From contig LDXR01000036.1 in assembly GCA_001443495.1 (NCBI GenBank), positions 1-6,431 of the forward strand: a DNA stretch of 6,431 nt, read 5' to 3'. This DNA comes from a candidate division NC10 bacterium CSP1-5. Its GTDB lineage: Bacteria > Methylomirabilota > Methylomirabilia > Methylomirabilales > CSP1-5. The position numbers and the translations under genes are program-made. Below are positions 6,027-6,431 of this stretch, piece after piece; the stretch's first letter is position 1; every line of letters begins with the position of its first letter. The notes under the pieces were generated by a model. The model was not told the origin of the DNA. It worked only from the letters and a program-made list of their open reading frames with translations, and did no database searches.

Positions 6027-6103
6027 AGTTGACCCCCCAGGCTTTGATGGCAGGACGCCTGTCATTTGTGTCTTCTTCGCTTTCCCTTGGTCTCACCTCC
6101 CTG

Positions 6104-6418
6104 TCATGGTCCGCTGGTGAAGCCAATATTCGTCTGGCTGCCACTATTGACGCTGATGTTCAACTGCGCACTCACAGTGCTGCCAACGGCGTTAATCAGG
6201 ATCGCCGAGTTGGCGCTTTGAGTCCCACTGATGTCCAAAGTGCATGTCCCACAAACATTGGTGACAATCACGCCGCCGTTGTAGTCTTCAGAGGGCTCAC
6301 CACCGTACACCTCGGCTAGTTGGGTATCATTGAGGAGGGTACCCTCTCCCCCCCACGCTGGAGATCCTCCAAGGACGACCATCAGAGAGAGAACCATGAC
6401 ACCGAGTGCTACTTTCAT
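6104..6418 (-). CDS. Small secreted protein with double-glycine-like motif and CxxC, candidate fibre subunit
   Basis: Unrecognised 104-residue protein. Residues 1-23 are a Sec signal peptide (MKVALGVMVLSLMVVLGG core, cleavage near AWG|GEG). Then comes LLNDTQLAEVYGG (28-40), which resembles the leader end of C39-processed peptides (L..(D/E)(E/Q)L..V.GG). The predicted 64-residue remainder starts EPSEDYNGG, holds a CGTC motif (56-59), and ends in an N/S/A/Q-rich stretch (SGTQSANSAILINAVG, then AQLNISVNSGSQTNIGF) resembling imperfect repeats of amyloid subunits such as FapB/FapC. The start at ATG 6418 has GAGG 9 bases upstream; the adjacent in-frame TTG at 6421 is less likely. GC content, by hand count of two 60-base lines, is about 53%, against about 62% in a counted line of the peptidase gene. 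It is the first gene of the group in view, and its promoter lies beyond the right edge. The secreted nature is firm; the subunit role is inference. Confidence 0.75.
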   Translation of the reverse strand: MKVALGVMVLSLMVVLGGSPAWGGEGTLLNDTQLAEVYGGEPSEDYNGGVIVTNVCGTCTLDISGTQSANSAILINAVGSTVSAQLNISVNSGSQTNIGFTSGP

Positions 6419-6431
6419 CAAACGCAGCCTC

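Noticed and set aside
1-6431. CRISPR array, insertion sequence or attachment site
   Set aside because: No regularly spaced repeats, transposase, integrase or terminal inverted repeats with target duplication were seen.

Overview
The window is GC-rich bacterial chromosome with tight gene packing, plain Shine-Dalgarno sites and mostly ATG starts. The gene families fit a Gram-negative-type cell: an outer-membrane beta-barrel, Sec signal peptides and isoprenoid-quinone genes. I cannot name the organism. A deep-branching environmental lineage (Methylomirabilota/Rokubacteria-like or a deltaproteobacterium-like group) is only a guess. I saw no mobile element, CRISPR array, rRNA or tRNA.

Left part (1-1760), all on the minus strand: a small CbiX-type sirohydrochlorin chelatase, then a UbiE/MenG quinone methyltransferase, then a UbiA-family prenyltransferase that runs off the left edge. 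The last two overlap by 8 bp and together supply the prenylation and C-methylation steps of menaquinone or ubiquinone synthesis. A plausible promoter lies ahead of the chelatase.

Middle (1761-2913): an orphan periplasmic substrate-binding protein of the NMT1/SsuA (nitrate-sulfonate-taurine) type on the plus strand. It ends in a perfect 12-bp hairpin that overlaps its stop codon. The rest of this convergent gap is a lower-GC, repeat-rich spacer.

Right part (2914-6418), all on the minus strand, is the most interesting region. In transcription order it holds (A) a 104-residue secreted protein with a double-glycine-like motif, a CxxC and an N/S/A-rich tail; (B) a secreted Gly/Ser/Thr-rich protein with the same post-signal motif; (C) an exported C39-like cysteine peptidase with Gln, Cys, His and Asp all visible; and (D) a 517-residue protein with an AMIN domain, a proline-rich linker and an outer-membrane barrel ending in Tyr. 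Two small secreted candidate substrates, a C39 peptidase and a barrel pore match the logic of the Pseudomonas Fap functional-amyloid system (FapB/FapC, FapD, FapF). The components differ, most clearly in the AMIN fusion on the barrel. I propose a Fap-like extracellular fibre or peptide export locus. The barrel gene has its own sigma-70-like promoter, and its Shine-Dalgarno site lies inside a small GC hairpin.
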